DNA of 64,000 bases, taken from contig DATGID010000102.1 in NCBI GenBank assembly GCA_035307385.1, positions 124,001-188,000 of the forward strand. The letters are read 5' to 3'. Shown piece by piece: positions 32,001 to 40,940 of this stretch. The notes under the pieces were generated by a model. That model was not told where the DNA came from, searched no databases, and saw nothing but the letters and a program-made list of their open reading frames with translations. This stretch comes from DATBHW01 sp035307385. Its GTDB lineage: Bacteria; Chloroflexota; Ktedonobacteria; Ktedonobacterales; DATBGS01. Every line of letters starts with the position of its first letter. Position 1 is the first letter of the stretch. The position numbers and the translations under genes are program-made.

Positions 32001-33725
32001 ATGCCCAGGTATCTGTTTGTGACCGGTGGGGTGGCGTCGTCCGTTGGCAAAGGGATTAGCGTTGCTTCGATTGGTCGCCTGCTGAAGAGTCGGGGGCTGC
32101 GGGTGGCAATCATGAAGCTGGACCCCTACATCAATGTGGACCCCGGCACGATGTCGCCCTATCAGCATGGCGAAGTATTTGTGACGGACGACGGCGCGGA
32201 AACCGATCTGGACCTGGGGCACTATGAGCGCTTCACTGATGAGCCAGCCAGCCAGTCCAGCAATGTGACCACCGGCCAGGTGTATGCGGCGGTGATTGGC
32301 AAGGAGCGGCGCGGCGAATATCTGGGCGGCACGATTCAAGTAATTCCGCATATTACGAATGAGATTAAAGAGCGCATTCATAATGTGGCACACCAGAGCG
32401 GCGCAGATGTGGTGATCGTTGAGGTCGGCGGCACGGTGGGCGACATCGAGAGCGAGCCTTTCCTGGAGGCGATTCGCCAGATGCGCCGCGATGTGGGGCG
32501 CGATGAGGTCTTTTATATTCATGTGACGCTGCTGCCATACCTGGGGGCGACGAAAGAACTGAAGACGAAGCCGACGCAGCACAGCGTGAAAGAACTGCTG
32601 CGCGTGGGCATTCAGCCCGATGTGATTCTCTGCCGCTCGGATGTGGAAGTGAGCGATGAGATTCGCGAAAAGATTGCCTTATTCTGCAATATCGATGAGC
32701 GCGCCGTCGTTCCGATGACCACCGCCGATACAATCTATGAGGTGCCGCTGCTGATGGAAGCGCGCGGGCTGGGCGACTATCTGGTGGAGGCGCTGCGGCT
32801 GGAGGCGAAGTGCCACGCGCCCGATCTGACGGAGTGGCGCGAACTGGTGGCGAACATCAAGCGCGAAAAACCGGTGGTCGATGTGGGGCTGGTCGGCAAA
32901 TATGTCGAGTTACATGATGCCTATCTGTCGGTGGCGGAATCGCTGCATCACGCCGGGTGGTCGCATGGTGTGGATGTGCGCATTCACTGGATTAACTCCG
33001 AAGACCTGGAGATACGCGGCGCGGACGCGGTGGAGATGCTCAAGGGCGTGGATGGCATTGTGGTGCCGGGCGGCTTCGGCAGCCGGGGCATCGAGGGCAA
33101 GATCAAGGCGGCCAACTACGCGCGCCACGAAGCCGTTCCTTACCTGGGGCTGTGCCTGGGCTTGCAGGTGGCCGTGATCGGCTTTGCCCGCGAGGTGCTG
33201 GGCGTGAGCGATGTGAACAGCACGGAGTTCAACCCCAACACGGCCAACCCGGTGATCGATCTGATGCCGAATCAACGCCAGGTCTCCGACAAGGGCGGCA
33301 CGATGCGCCTGGGCAACTGGGTCTGCTGTTTGACGAACGGCAGCCTGGCGCAGCAGGCATATGGCGAGCCGATTATCTTCGAGCGCCATCGCCATCGCTA
33401 TGAGTTCAATAATACGTATCGCCGCCGCATGGAAGAGGCAGGCATGCTGGTGAGCGGGCGTTCGGCAGATAACAGCCTGGTGGAGATTGTGGAACTGGCC
33501 GACCATCCCTGGTTTGTGGCGACGCAGTTCCATCCAGAGTTCAAGAGCCGCCCGACGCGACCGCAGCCTTTGTTCCGCGATTTTGTGGGCGCGTGCCTGA
33601 AGCATGCCCGCGCGGTGGGCCTGGCCGCCAGGACGAACGTCGTTGAGGCTGATCGGGCACAGCCCGACCAGGCCGAACTGGCGCAATCATTGGAGGGAGA
33701 GCAGGCGCTGGCTGGCGGAGATTAA
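32001..33725 (+). CDS. pyrG: CTP synthase
   Basis: A 574-residue CTP synthase that aminates UTP to CTP using glutamine and ATP. The amidoligase domain has YLFVTGGVASSVGKGI (P-loop), KLDPYINVDPGTMSPYQHGE, and HITNEIKERI. The glutaminase domain begins near residue 290, with the nucleophile Cys in YLGLCLGLQ and the His/Glu pair in ATQFHPEFKSRP. Two internal oddities are a C-terminal extension of about 30 residues (RTNVVEADRAQPDQAELAQ) and a start at ATG 32001 after CAGGAGGG, rather than the upstream ATG at 31953. Confidence 0.97.
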   Translation: MPRYLFVTGGVASSVGKGISVASIGRLLKSRGLRVAIMKLDPYINVDPGTMSPYQHGEVFVTDDGAETDLDLGHYERFTDEPASQSSNVTTGQVYAAVIGKERRGEYLGGTIQVIPHITNEIKERIHNVAHQSGADVVIVEVGGTVGDIESEPFLEAIRQMRRDVGRDEVFYIHVTLLPYLGATKELKTKPTQHSVKELLRVGIQPDVILCRSDVEVSDEIREKIALFCNIDERAVVPMTTADTIYEVPLLMEARGLGDYLVEALRLEAKCHAPDLTEWRELVANIKREKPVVDVGLVGKYVELHDAYLSVAESLHHAGWSHGVDVRIHWINSEDLEIRGADAVEMLKGVDGIVVPGGFGSRGIEGKIKAANYARHEAVPYLGLCLGLQVAVIGFAREVLGVSDVNSTEFNPNTANPVIDLMPNQRQVSDKGGTMRLGNWVCCLTNGSLAQQAYGEPIIFERHRHRYEFNNTYRRRMEEAGMLVSGRSADNSLVEIVELADHPWFVATQFHPEFKSRPTRPQPLFRDFVGACLKHARAVGLAARTNVVEADRAQPDQAELAQSLEGEQALAGGD

Positions 33726-33772
33726 CGACTTTTTACATTTGATATAGGCGAACGATAGGCTGGCGGTTAAAA

Positions 33773-33946
33773 GCCGCGCCTAAGGGCCTGCGGCCACCCC
33801 TCGTTAGCTGCCGAGGGCACAGCAAGTCCCTCTTCAGGGACTCCCCTCTCGCGTTGGCGCAACGTTGGCCCCAAGAGCATTGGTTGGCGTGCCTGGGTTG
33901 GGGAGTCGGCGTAGGCCGACTTGGTGGCCGTAGGCCCTTAGCCGCG
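33773..33946. repeat. MITE-like element with 19-bp terminal inverted repeats
   Basis: CTAAGGGCCTGCGGCCACC (33780-33798) is repeated inverted at 33923-33941 with one mismatch. GCCGCG occurs on both outer sides (33773-33778, 33941-33946), like a 6-bp target duplication. The ~160-bp interior holds further hairpins (AGTCCCT-CTTC-AGGGACT; GTCGG...CCGAC) and no gene. It could be a miniature transposon or a large terminator for pyrG. Confidence 0.55.
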
Positions 33947-34035
33947 AATTTATTCGCCTGGGTGGGAGTGGGGCGTCCTGTTCGCCAGTCAGGCTGTCAA
34001 GATGTAAAGAGTGACTCGCCGATGGGGTAGGGGTT

Positions 34036-35364
34036 ATGCCGTATCTGAGCCAATTGCTGCATCGCAGCGTGGATGATAGCTGGAACGAGCGCGTGGGCAA
34101 GCTCGTGGATGTGCTGGTGCCGCCAACGCATGTGGCCGCGCTGACGCAGCGCGTGGCGCTGCCTGGGCCACAGCAGGCGGGTGACGCTGCGCCCGTGGCG
34201 CTGGCGCTGGTTGTGGAAACGCCCGATGAGGAACTGGTGCGCGTGCTGCCGTCTCAGGTGGGCCGCGTGGAACATGACCGTCTGGCGTTGAATGTGCCGC
34301 GCGCCGACGTGCAGCCCTATCATCCTCAGCCCGATGAGGTGTGCCTGGCCGATGAGGTGTTGAATAAGCAGGTGGTGGACCTGGCGCATAAACGGGTGGT
34401 GCGCGTCAACGATATTCGGCTGAATGACAACTGGCATTTGCTCGGCCTGGACTGCACGAATCTGGGACTGCTGCGCTGGCTGGTGCCCACGGGCGTCTAT
34501 GAGACGCTGGCGCGCCGCTTCGCCACACCGCTGCTCCTGTGGGACCAGACGGGCTTGCTGCCCGCGCGTCCGCAGGAAGCGCCAGACGAGACACAGGTGG
34601 CTCCCCAGCCAAGCGAATCGGGGCCGCTTGGGCAACTGCACCCCGCTGATATTGCCGATATTCTGCATGATCTGAGTTCGGAAGAGGGCAGCCGCGTGCT
34701 GGCCTCGCTGGATACCGAGACGGCAGCGGAGACGCTGGAGGAGATCGAGCGCGAACATCAACTGCGCTTGCTGGAGCGCATGGCGAGCGACCGCGCTGCC
34801 GATCTGCTGGAGGAAATGGGGCCGGATAAGGCCGCCGATTTGCTGGCCGAACTGCCCGAAGAACACGCCCAGGAACTGCTGGGGCTGATGAAGCGCGAAG
34901 AATCCGAAGATGTGCAAGAATTGCTGGCCTATCCTGAAGATTCGGCGGGCGGCCTGATGACGACGGATTACGTGCTGGTGGGGCAGGACCGCACAGCGGA
35001 AGAGGCATTGATGCGCGTGCGCGCCGCGATCAATGACGATGTGCGCGTGGCCTATGTGTATTGCGTGGCCGACGACACCCTGGCTGAAGATCAAGAACAG
35101 CGCTTGCTGGGCGCGGCGTCGCTGTGGGAACTGCTGACCGCCGACCCCGAACAACCCTTGCGCGAGTTCATGGAGACGAGCATCATCAGCGTGCCGCCCG
35201 ATGCTGACCCGCTGGCGGTGGCGGAAACCATCGCGAAATATGATCTGCTGGCCCTGCCGGTGCTGGATGGGCAGGGCAACATCCAGGGCATGGTGACGGT
35301 GGATGACGCCCTGGATGTGCTGCTGCCCCCCAACCGCCGCCGCCGCGCCCGCCGCATGTATTAA
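34036..35364 (+). CDS. MgtE_N plus CBS-domain protein without channel domain
   Basis: A 442-residue soluble protein. Residues ~15-180 hold two PRC-barrel-like halves (GKLVDVLV, KRVVRVNDIRL). Residues ~195-300 are an MgtE N-terminal superhelix (LHPADIADILHDLSSEEGSR, DKAADLLAELPEEHAQELLG). Residues ~305-435 are a CBS pair (YPEDSAGGLMTTDYVLVG; MVTVDDALDVL). MgtE magnesium channels have the same N and CBS parts, followed by five membrane helices; these are missing here and the protein stops naturally after the second CBS. Likely a Mg or nucleotide sensor. Confidence 0.85.
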   Translation: MPYLSQLLHRSVDDSWNERVGKLVDVLVPPTHVAALTQRVALPGPQQAGDAAPVALALVVETPDEELVRVLPSQVGRVEHDRLALNVPRADVQPYHPQPDEVCLADEVLNKQVVDLAHKRVVRVNDIRLNDNWHLLGLDCTNLGLLRWLVPTGVYETLARRFATPLLLWDQTGLLPARPQEAPDETQVAPQPSESGPLGQLHPADIADILHDLSSEEGSRVLASLDTETAAETLEEIEREHQLRLLERMASDRAADLLEEMGPDKAADLLAELPEEHAQELLGLMKREESEDVQELLAYPEDSAGGLMTTDYVLVGQDRTAEEALMRVRAAINDDVRVAYVYCVADDTLAEDQEQRLLGAASLWELLTADPEQPLREFMETSIISVPPDADPLAVAETIAKYDLLALPVLDGQGNIQGMVTVDDALDVLLPPNRRRRARRMY

Positions 35365-36788
35365 GGCCAGAGGTTGATCTTGGTCTGCAAGACCTGCTCG
35401 TGAATCTTGACCGCTTCGGCCACCGCCTCAGAAAATGATTTCCACGGGTCGCTGGCGGGCTGCACCAGGCCCTTGATGCGCTCGTGGAAGGGATTGGGCG
35501 CGCTGAGGTTGGAACCGGCATCTTCCACCCGCACCACATACTCTTCCGGCAATTGGGCCTGGTTATAGAGGCGCAGCGAGGTGGTTTGCAGGTTTTCGTC
35601 CAGCAGAAGGGCCGCCGCGCCGAAGATGGGCGTTGGCTGAAGGTGATCGGCCACCCAGCCGCCGCTGTTGTAGACCTTGATCGGCGCGGGATAGCCCGCA
35701 AACGACATCATCTGTTCGAACGGTTTGTGCGTGTGGCCGAAAAGCAGCGTGAGGTCGGCTGGAAGGTCTTGCTGGTGCTCGATCTGAAGCTGCGCGAGCA
35801 TCGGGTCTTCCACATACCACTGAAGGCCCTGCTGCGCGTCGGGGCTGAGCCATTGCTCCGGCTTGCGGCTTTCCAGATTGGCCGATTTATTGATGACGGC
35901 TTCCATCAGCCAGGTCAGCGCCCTGGCTTCAATGCCCTCTACCCACTTCCAATGATGCCACTTTTCCACCAGGCTGGTCGAAAAGTTTTCCAGCAGCTTT
36001 TCCACCTGATGCCGGTCCTGAAGCTTGTTGTAGAGGATGCCAATATCTCGGCCAACGTCGCCGGAACGGCCCATGGTTGACCAGAAGAAGTCGATCCAGG
36101 CGAAGTTTTCGGCCTCGACTTCATAGATGCTTTTGGGCTTCTTGCGGTCGGGGAAAATCATGGTGTTGAGGGTGCTCATCAACGAGTAAATGCTTTCGAT
36201 GTAATGGCCGTGCGTGATGAGCACGCAGCGCTGCCCGTCGCCGCTGAACAGGGCGTAGTTGGGATAGACGACCTCGACCACAGCCTCTTTCAGACGCGGG
36301 TGCCGTCGCAGCAGGGTGGTCATCAGGCGCTCGGGCACGAAGTCGGGCGCGACCATTTTGGTGGTGTGCCAGGGCGCTTCGAGCGGCTGGCCCGCCGGGA
36401 TGCGCGCCATATAGCTGAGGTATTGAGTTTCGCGGGCGCTTTCCCAGATGTGATGATCGTGGTTGCCTGGAATATAGAGCAGATGAGGGTCGAAAAGCGC
36501 CTCGCCATCGGGCGGGAAGATCAGGTCGATGAAGTGCTCGAAGACCATCGCTGCCTGATTCGTGTCGGCCAGGGCCATTTCGAGGATGTCACCATTGAGG
36601 ATGAGCCGGGGCTTTTCCGGGCCGACGTTCTGGGCAATCACGGCGCGCAGGCAGGCGACAAACTCGCTCAGCACGGGGCTGGTTTTGGCGGTCTCGATGT
36701 CGATTGTGCCTGGCTTGATGGGGGTGAGCACGCTGTTATCAGCGCCCAGGTGCAGATCAGAGAGGCACACATAGCGGATGTCGGGCAT
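35361..36788 (-). CDS. Calcineurin-like metallophosphoesterase
   Basis: A 475-residue protein with metallophosphoesterase motifs: YVCLSDLHLGADN (residues ~6-18), LILNGDILEMA, YIPGNHDHHIWE, LITHGHYIES and LLFGHTHKPFE. A large insert between the GNHD and GHxH motifs (~150-350) is specific to this type. It ends four bases inside the convergent MgtE_N/CBS gene. Substrate unknown, possibly a nucleotide or lipid phosphate. Confidence 0.88.
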   Translation of the reverse strand: MPDIRYVCLSDLHLGADNSVLTPIKPGTIDIETAKTSPVLSEFVACLRAVIAQNVGPEKPRLILNGDILEMALADTNQAAMVFEHFIDLIFPPDGEALFDPHLLYIPGNHDHHIWESARETQYLSYMARIPAGQPLEAPWHTTKMVAPDFVPERLMTTLLRRHPRLKEAVVEVVYPNYALFSGDGQRCVLITHGHYIESIYSLMSTLNTMIFPDRKKPKSIYEVEAENFAWIDFFWSTMGRSGDVGRDIGILYNKLQDRHQVEKLLENFSTSLVEKWHHWKWVEGIEARALTWLMEAVINKSANLESRKPEQWLSPDAQQGLQWYVEDPMLAQLQIEHQQDLPADLTLLFGHTHKPFEQMMSFAGYPAPIKVYNSGGWVADHLQPTPIFGAAALLLDENLQTTSLRLYNQAQLPEEYVVRVEDAGSNLSAPNPFHERIKGLVQPASDPWKSFSEAVAEAVKIHEQVLQTKINLWP

Positions 36789-36985
36789 GGCTAGAAGTCT
36801 CCTTTTACACTACAAGCCTTTCCCTCCAGGTGGCATCGGGGGCATCAATCTCTCTCTAGTATAGCTTATTCGTCCAGGCTGCTTGAGATGACAGCGCGTC
36901 GTAACGTAGTTCGTAACGCTTGGAAGACATACAGTAGCGTATACTTTCTGGAAAAGAGCGCGCGATTATTGCCACTGGTGGAGGC

Positions 36986-38256
36986 ATGGAATGGACCTTC
37001 CAACAGCGCTACAAGAGGCTTCGCGAACCCTTGATCGCCGCGGCGATACCCCCTTGCAGGGCTTCTGGCTTGTGCTTTGCCAAAGCATTCTGGCTGGCCG
37101 CGTTTCTGCTGCTGCTGGTGGTCTTCTGTGGCAATCTGGTAGTTGGCGATTATGGCCTGATGGTGACGCTGGCGCTGATCGTCGATACCAGCGTGTGGTT
37201 TGCTGTCAGCCTGGTGTTGTTCTGGCGCAAGTCCACAGATCGGGCTGCCCTGCTGTTTTCCCTCCAACTCTTCTGCACAGGGGGATATTTCTTTCCACCG
37301 CTTCCGCTGGCGTTAGAGCGTATTGGCCTGTGGTGGCTGCCGGTTGATGTCGCGGGGGTGTTGGCCGGGGCAACGCTCACCTTTGTCTATACCTTTCCTG
37401 ATGGACATTTTGTTCCCAGGTTCACGCGCTGGGTTGCCGTGGGGATGATGGTTGTCTCGCTGCTGCCGGTGCCCGTGCCTGGCGTCTATCCCTGGAACTG
37501 GTGGGTATCCCCTTTCTATACGCTGGTGCGCGTGGTGTTTTATATCAGCCTGGCGCTGGCCTTGCTCTATCGCTATCGGCATGCGTCCACGCCGGTCCAA
37601 CGCCAGCAGATCAAGTGGGTCGTCTTCGCCATACTCATCATCGTTGGCGATGTGAGTGTAGTCGAACTACTGGTAGCCATCCTTCCGGCCTTTTTCCCAG
37701 CACTGGCGCTGCCGCTGCCAACTCATCGCCTGATTGACGCGCTGGCCTATTACTTTGTGCCGGTGATTGTGCCGCTTTCGATTGGCATTGCCCTGCTGCG
37801 CTATCGCCTGTGGGAGGTGGACAACCTCATCAACAAGGCGCTGGTCTATGGCTTGCTGACGGGCCTGCTGGGTGCGGCGTATGTGGGGCTGATTCTGGGA
37901 TTGGAGGGTCTGGCCGAGATTATTACTGGCAGCGCGACGAATCAGCAGCCAGTAGCCCTGGTGGTTTCGACGCTGGTGATTGCCGCGCTCTTTCAGCCGG
38001 TGCGCCAGCGCCTCCAGGGGTGATTGATCGGCGCTTCTATCGCCGCAAGTATGATGCCGAGCGGACGCTGGCGGCCTTCAGTGCCAGGCTGCGCAACGAG
38101 GTCGATCTGGCTGAATTGCGCTTGCATCTGCTGGCGGTGGTGCAGGAGACGATGCAGCCCGCGCATGTCTCGCTCTGGCTGCGCCAGGCCGAACGAAGCG
38201 CTGTGGAACCGCCGCAGCGCTCCGAGCCGCGCGAGTCGGCGCAGCCAGAAGTGTAG
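36986..38256 (+). pseudogene. 7TM sensor-like protein with a frameshift near the end
   Basis: The first 345 residues encode eight or so membrane helices homologous to the protein at 40941-42290 (TFPDGHFVPRFTRWVAVG; RYRLWEVDNLINKALVYGLLTG). The frame stops at QRLQG-TGA (38021-38023). The next frame immediately continues VIDRRFYRRKYDAERTLAAF and LAVVQETMQPAHVSLWLRQ, exactly what the paralogue has after QRIQ. One missing G in the GGGG run at ~38017-38020 explains the break. It is either a recent mutation, a sequencing error or programmed slippage. Confidence 0.8.
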
Positions 38257-38370
38257 CGGCCTGGGGCGCACACGTCCTCCAGGCTATTTACTGAAGGCTT
38301 GACAGGGGGGAGTATGCTGAGTGTAGAGCTATGAGGTTGTTGGAGCGCTACGAGTTTGGAGGGCTGCTGC

Positions 38371-39312
38371 ATGTTTGGTCATCATGAAACTGCTCAGGCG
38401 AAGGTGTTGTTGGCCGAAATGGTTATTAAAGCGTGGGAAGAAGAGCATCACACGTCATATGAGTTTGTGCTAGAGGTACAGCCTCCCAACGGGCAGGCGT
38501 TCAGGGCGAAGACCACGCACAGCTTTCCCTCTTTTACGCCCCATCCCGAGGTAGGCGATATGGTGTATGTGAAGTATGATCCCAAAAGCCTGAAAGTTGA
38601 GCTTCACGTGCACGGCGACAACCGCTATGGCTGGTCGGGCGAGAAACACCACGAACAAGCTCAGCGCCAGGCAGAACAGGCCAAACGCGACGCGCTGCTC
38701 GCGGCTCCGCCCGGAACGCCGGTTTCGGGCGTCAAAGCATCTGGCGGCGCTGGCATGGCTGGCCTGGACCCCGAATTGCAGGAACTGATGCGGCTGGAAG
38801 AAGCTGAGCGCCGCGCCGCGCAAGCCAACCCGTCAGGGCTGCCTGGCATGAACAACGTGGACCAGGAAATGTTGGAACTGATGCAGGAGGAAGAGGCTGA
38901 GCGCCGGGCAGGACAGGCTGGTGGGCAGCAAGGGCCGGGCTTCCAGCAGATTCAGGCCGGGCAAGTTGTCCAGATGTCCCCTGGCGGTTACCCCGGCGCG
39001 GCTTCTTCGATCAATCCACAAGCAGCGATGGCCTTTGCAGAGGCGCAGGCGCTGCGTCAACAACTGGAATACACAGGAGCCTCCGGGAAAGCGCAAATCC
39101 TGCGGAAACAGCAGGCAGGCTCGCCAATTGATCGCTTTGTCCCGTTTTATGTTGAGGTGACGGTACATCCCGACCACCATGGGCACCCCTTTCAATGCTC
39201 CTTCACGGCCTGGATCGATACCAGCAAGGGTACGCTGATGGAGGGGTATACAATTCCGGTCAAGTACGACCCGCAGAACACGGCGCGCATCGTGTTTGTT
39301 TTGCCGACATAA
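38371..39312 (+). CDS. Protein with two DUF3592-like domains and a coiled middle
   Basis: A 313-residue soluble protein. The N-terminal (VLEVQPPNGQAFRAKTTHSF ... GDMVYVKYDPKSLKVEL) and C-terminal (EVTVHPDHHGHPFQCSFTAW ... TIPVKYDPQNTARIVF) ends are copies of one beta-domain. The middle is Gln/Glu/Ala-rich, with a repeated unit LMRLEEAERRAAQANPSGLPG / LMQEEEAERRAGQAGG likely to be helical. Start ATG 38371 follows GGAGGG. Function unknown. Confidence 0.65.
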   Translation: MFGHHETAQAKVLLAEMVIKAWEEEHHTSYEFVLEVQPPNGQAFRAKTTHSFPSFTPHPEVGDMVYVKYDPKSLKVELHVHGDNRYGWSGEKHHEQAQRQAEQAKRDALLAAPPGTPVSGVKASGGAGMAGLDPELQELMRLEEAERRAAQANPSGLPGMNNVDQEMLELMQEEEAERRAGQAGGQQGPGFQQIQAGQVVQMSPGGYPGAASSINPQAAMAFAEAQALRQQLEYTGASGKAQILRKQQAGSPIDRFVPFYVEVTVHPDHHGHPFQCSFTAWIDTSKGTLMEGYTIPVKYDPQNTARIVFVLPT

Positions 39313-39351
39313 GCGCAATTGGGGCAATGTACGCGCCTGTTCCCTGTAAGG

Positions 39352-39397
39352 CCGCGCCCAGGGACCCTCGGCAGCTACCGAGGGTCCCTGGGCGCGG
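39352..39397. terminator. Perfect 20-bp hairpin after the DUF3592-like gene
   Basis: 39352-39371 pairs without mismatch with 39378-39397 around a CAGCTA loop. It is the longest perfect stem in the window, lacks a U tract, and lies between two genes on the plus strand. Confidence 0.65.
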
Positions 39398-39443
39398 ATT
39401 TGTACCTTGCGCCTGGCGCGCCGGTACGCTATACTGAGCCATT

Positions 39444-40520
39444 ATGACGAACTCAGATATTGCGTATCGGCGTCTGCATACTCAACATCTTGCCACGCCC
39501 ACCTTCGAGACGCCCGGCGAGGTGGTGGCGTGGTTTGGCGCGGTCCAGGCCCAGGACTATCTTGGTTCGCTGTGGGCTGTCGGCCTGCGCATGCGCCAGG
39601 CCAGCGAAGCCGTCATCGAGCAAGCGCTGGCTGATGGCGTGATCGTGCGCACACATCCCATGCGCGGCACCTGGCATTATGTGGCGGCGGAAGATGTGCG
39701 CTGGCTGCTGGCGCTGAAGAAGGCCCGCAACCTTGCCAACGTTGCTGGCATGCATCGGCGGCTGGAACTGGATGAGGCGACGCTTGCCAAAAGCCTGGAG
39801 GTCTTTGCCGCCACGCTCCAGGGCGGGAAACGGCTGACCCGTCCCGAACTGGCAGCCGCGCACGAACAGGCGGGCATCTCCACGGCGGGCTTGCGCATGA
39901 CGTTTCTGCTGGGCCGCGCCGAGGCGGAAGGGCTGATCTGTTCCGGCCCCCGGCGCGGCAAGCAGTTTACGTACACGCTGCTGGATGACATCGCCCGGCC
40001 CTCGAAGTCGCTGGCGCGCGAAGAGGCGGTGGCCGAACTGGCGCGGCGCTATTTTACCAGCCACGGCCCAGCCACGGTGCAAGATTTTGTGTGGTGGTCG
40101 GGCCTGACGACGGCTGAAACGACGGCTGGCCTGAAGTTGATACAATCGGCGCTGGTGCAAGAAGTGATCGACGGCAAGACATATTGGCTGGCTCCATCTG
40201 CCGTTGACGCTCCGCTCGCATCCCCTCCAGCCTATTTGCTGCCAGCGTACGATGAGTATACGGTGGCCTATCGAGACCGCAGCGCGGTGCTGGACCCGGC
40301 CTATGCCGAGCAGACCGGAAATGGCATCTTCAGCCCCACTGTGGTGGTGGATGGTCGCGTGGTTGGCACGTGGAGCCGCGCCTTCCAAAAAAACGCGGTG
40401 ACGATTACGACGAACCTCTTTGAGACGTTGAGCGCCGCGCAGGCACAAGCGGTTGAGGATGCGCAGGCGCGCTACCGTGCCTTTCTGGGCAAGACTCCCG
40501 CCAGCGTGGCATCGGAATAG
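39444..40520 (+). CDS. AlkZ/YcaQ-like winged-helix protein (HTH_42)
   Basis: A 358-residue member of the HTH_42 family, which includes the DNA glycosylases AlkZ and YcaQ that unhook interstrand crosslinks. The QxQ catalytic-type motif is present as VQAQDYLGSLWAVGLR (~residue 33). Winged-helix modules include MRGTWHYVAAEDVRWLL and LARRYFTSHGPATVQDFVWWSGL, and the C-terminal YLLPAYDEYTVAYRDRS is conserved in the family. Whether it acts on a specific crosslink or alkylation lesion cannot be told. The DUF4180 gene follows after 15 nt. Confidence 0.82.
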   Translation: MTNSDIAYRRLHTQHLATPTFETPGEVVAWFGAVQAQDYLGSLWAVGLRMRQASEAVIEQALADGVIVRTHPMRGTWHYVAAEDVRWLLALKKARNLANVAGMHRRLELDEATLAKSLEVFAATLQGGKRLTRPELAAAHEQAGISTAGLRMTFLLGRAEAEGLICSGPRRGKQFTYTLLDDIARPSKSLAREEAVAELARRYFTSHGPATVQDFVWWSGLTTAETTAGLKLIQSALVQEVIDGKTYWLAPSAVDAPLASPPAYLLPAYDEYTVAYRDRSAVLDPAYAEQTGNGIFSPTVVVDGRVVGTWSRAFQKNAVTITTNLFETLSAAQAQAVEDAQARYRAFLGKTPASVASE

Positions 40521-40535
40521 CGCAAAGCGAGAAGC

Positions 40536-40928
40536 ATGATGGCTGATACGCAAACCACGATACAGGGCGTGCGGGTGCTGGTCTGCGCGCCCGATGGAGA
40601 GAAGATCGCCAGCGAGCGCGCCGCCCTGGACCTGGTTGGCGAGGCGCTGCAAGAGGGCATCGAGTGGGCGCTGATTCCGGTGGAACGGCTGGCGGAGGAG
40701 TTCTTCCAACTCAAGACGGGCCTGGCCGGGCAAATCGTGCAGAAATTCGTGCAGTACCGCCGCCGCCTCATCATCCTGGGCGACATCTCCGGCTTCGTGG
40801 CAGAAAGCCGCGCGTTCAGGGACTTTGTGTATGAGTCGAATCGCGGCACAGAGTTCTGGTTTCTGGCGGACTTGCCAGAGGTCAACGAGCGGCTGAAGCG
40901 CTGGCAGCAACAGCAGAGCGCTGAGTAA
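40536..40928 (+). CDS. DUF4180 family protein
   Basis: A 130-residue protein of the DUF4180 type: DLVGEALQEGIEWALIPVERL, FFQLKTGLAGQIVQKFVQYRRR, ILGDISGFVAESRAFRDFVYES and FLADLPEVNERL are all typical. Function unknown. It starts 15 nt after the AlkZ-like gene and is probably in its operon. Confidence 0.82.
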   Translation: MMADTQTTIQGVRVLVCAPDGEKIASERAALDLVGEALQEGIEWALIPVERLAEEFFQLKTGLAGQIVQKFVQYRRRLIILGDISGFVAESRAFRDFVYESNRGTEFWFLADLPEVNERLKRWQQQQSAE

Positions 40929-40940
40929 TATTGCTCCTTT

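Noticed and set aside
38299..38327. TTGACA at 38299 as a promoter for the gene at 38371
   Set aside because: No acceptable -10 box lies at 16-18 nt; the nearest TATGCT is only 8 nt away.
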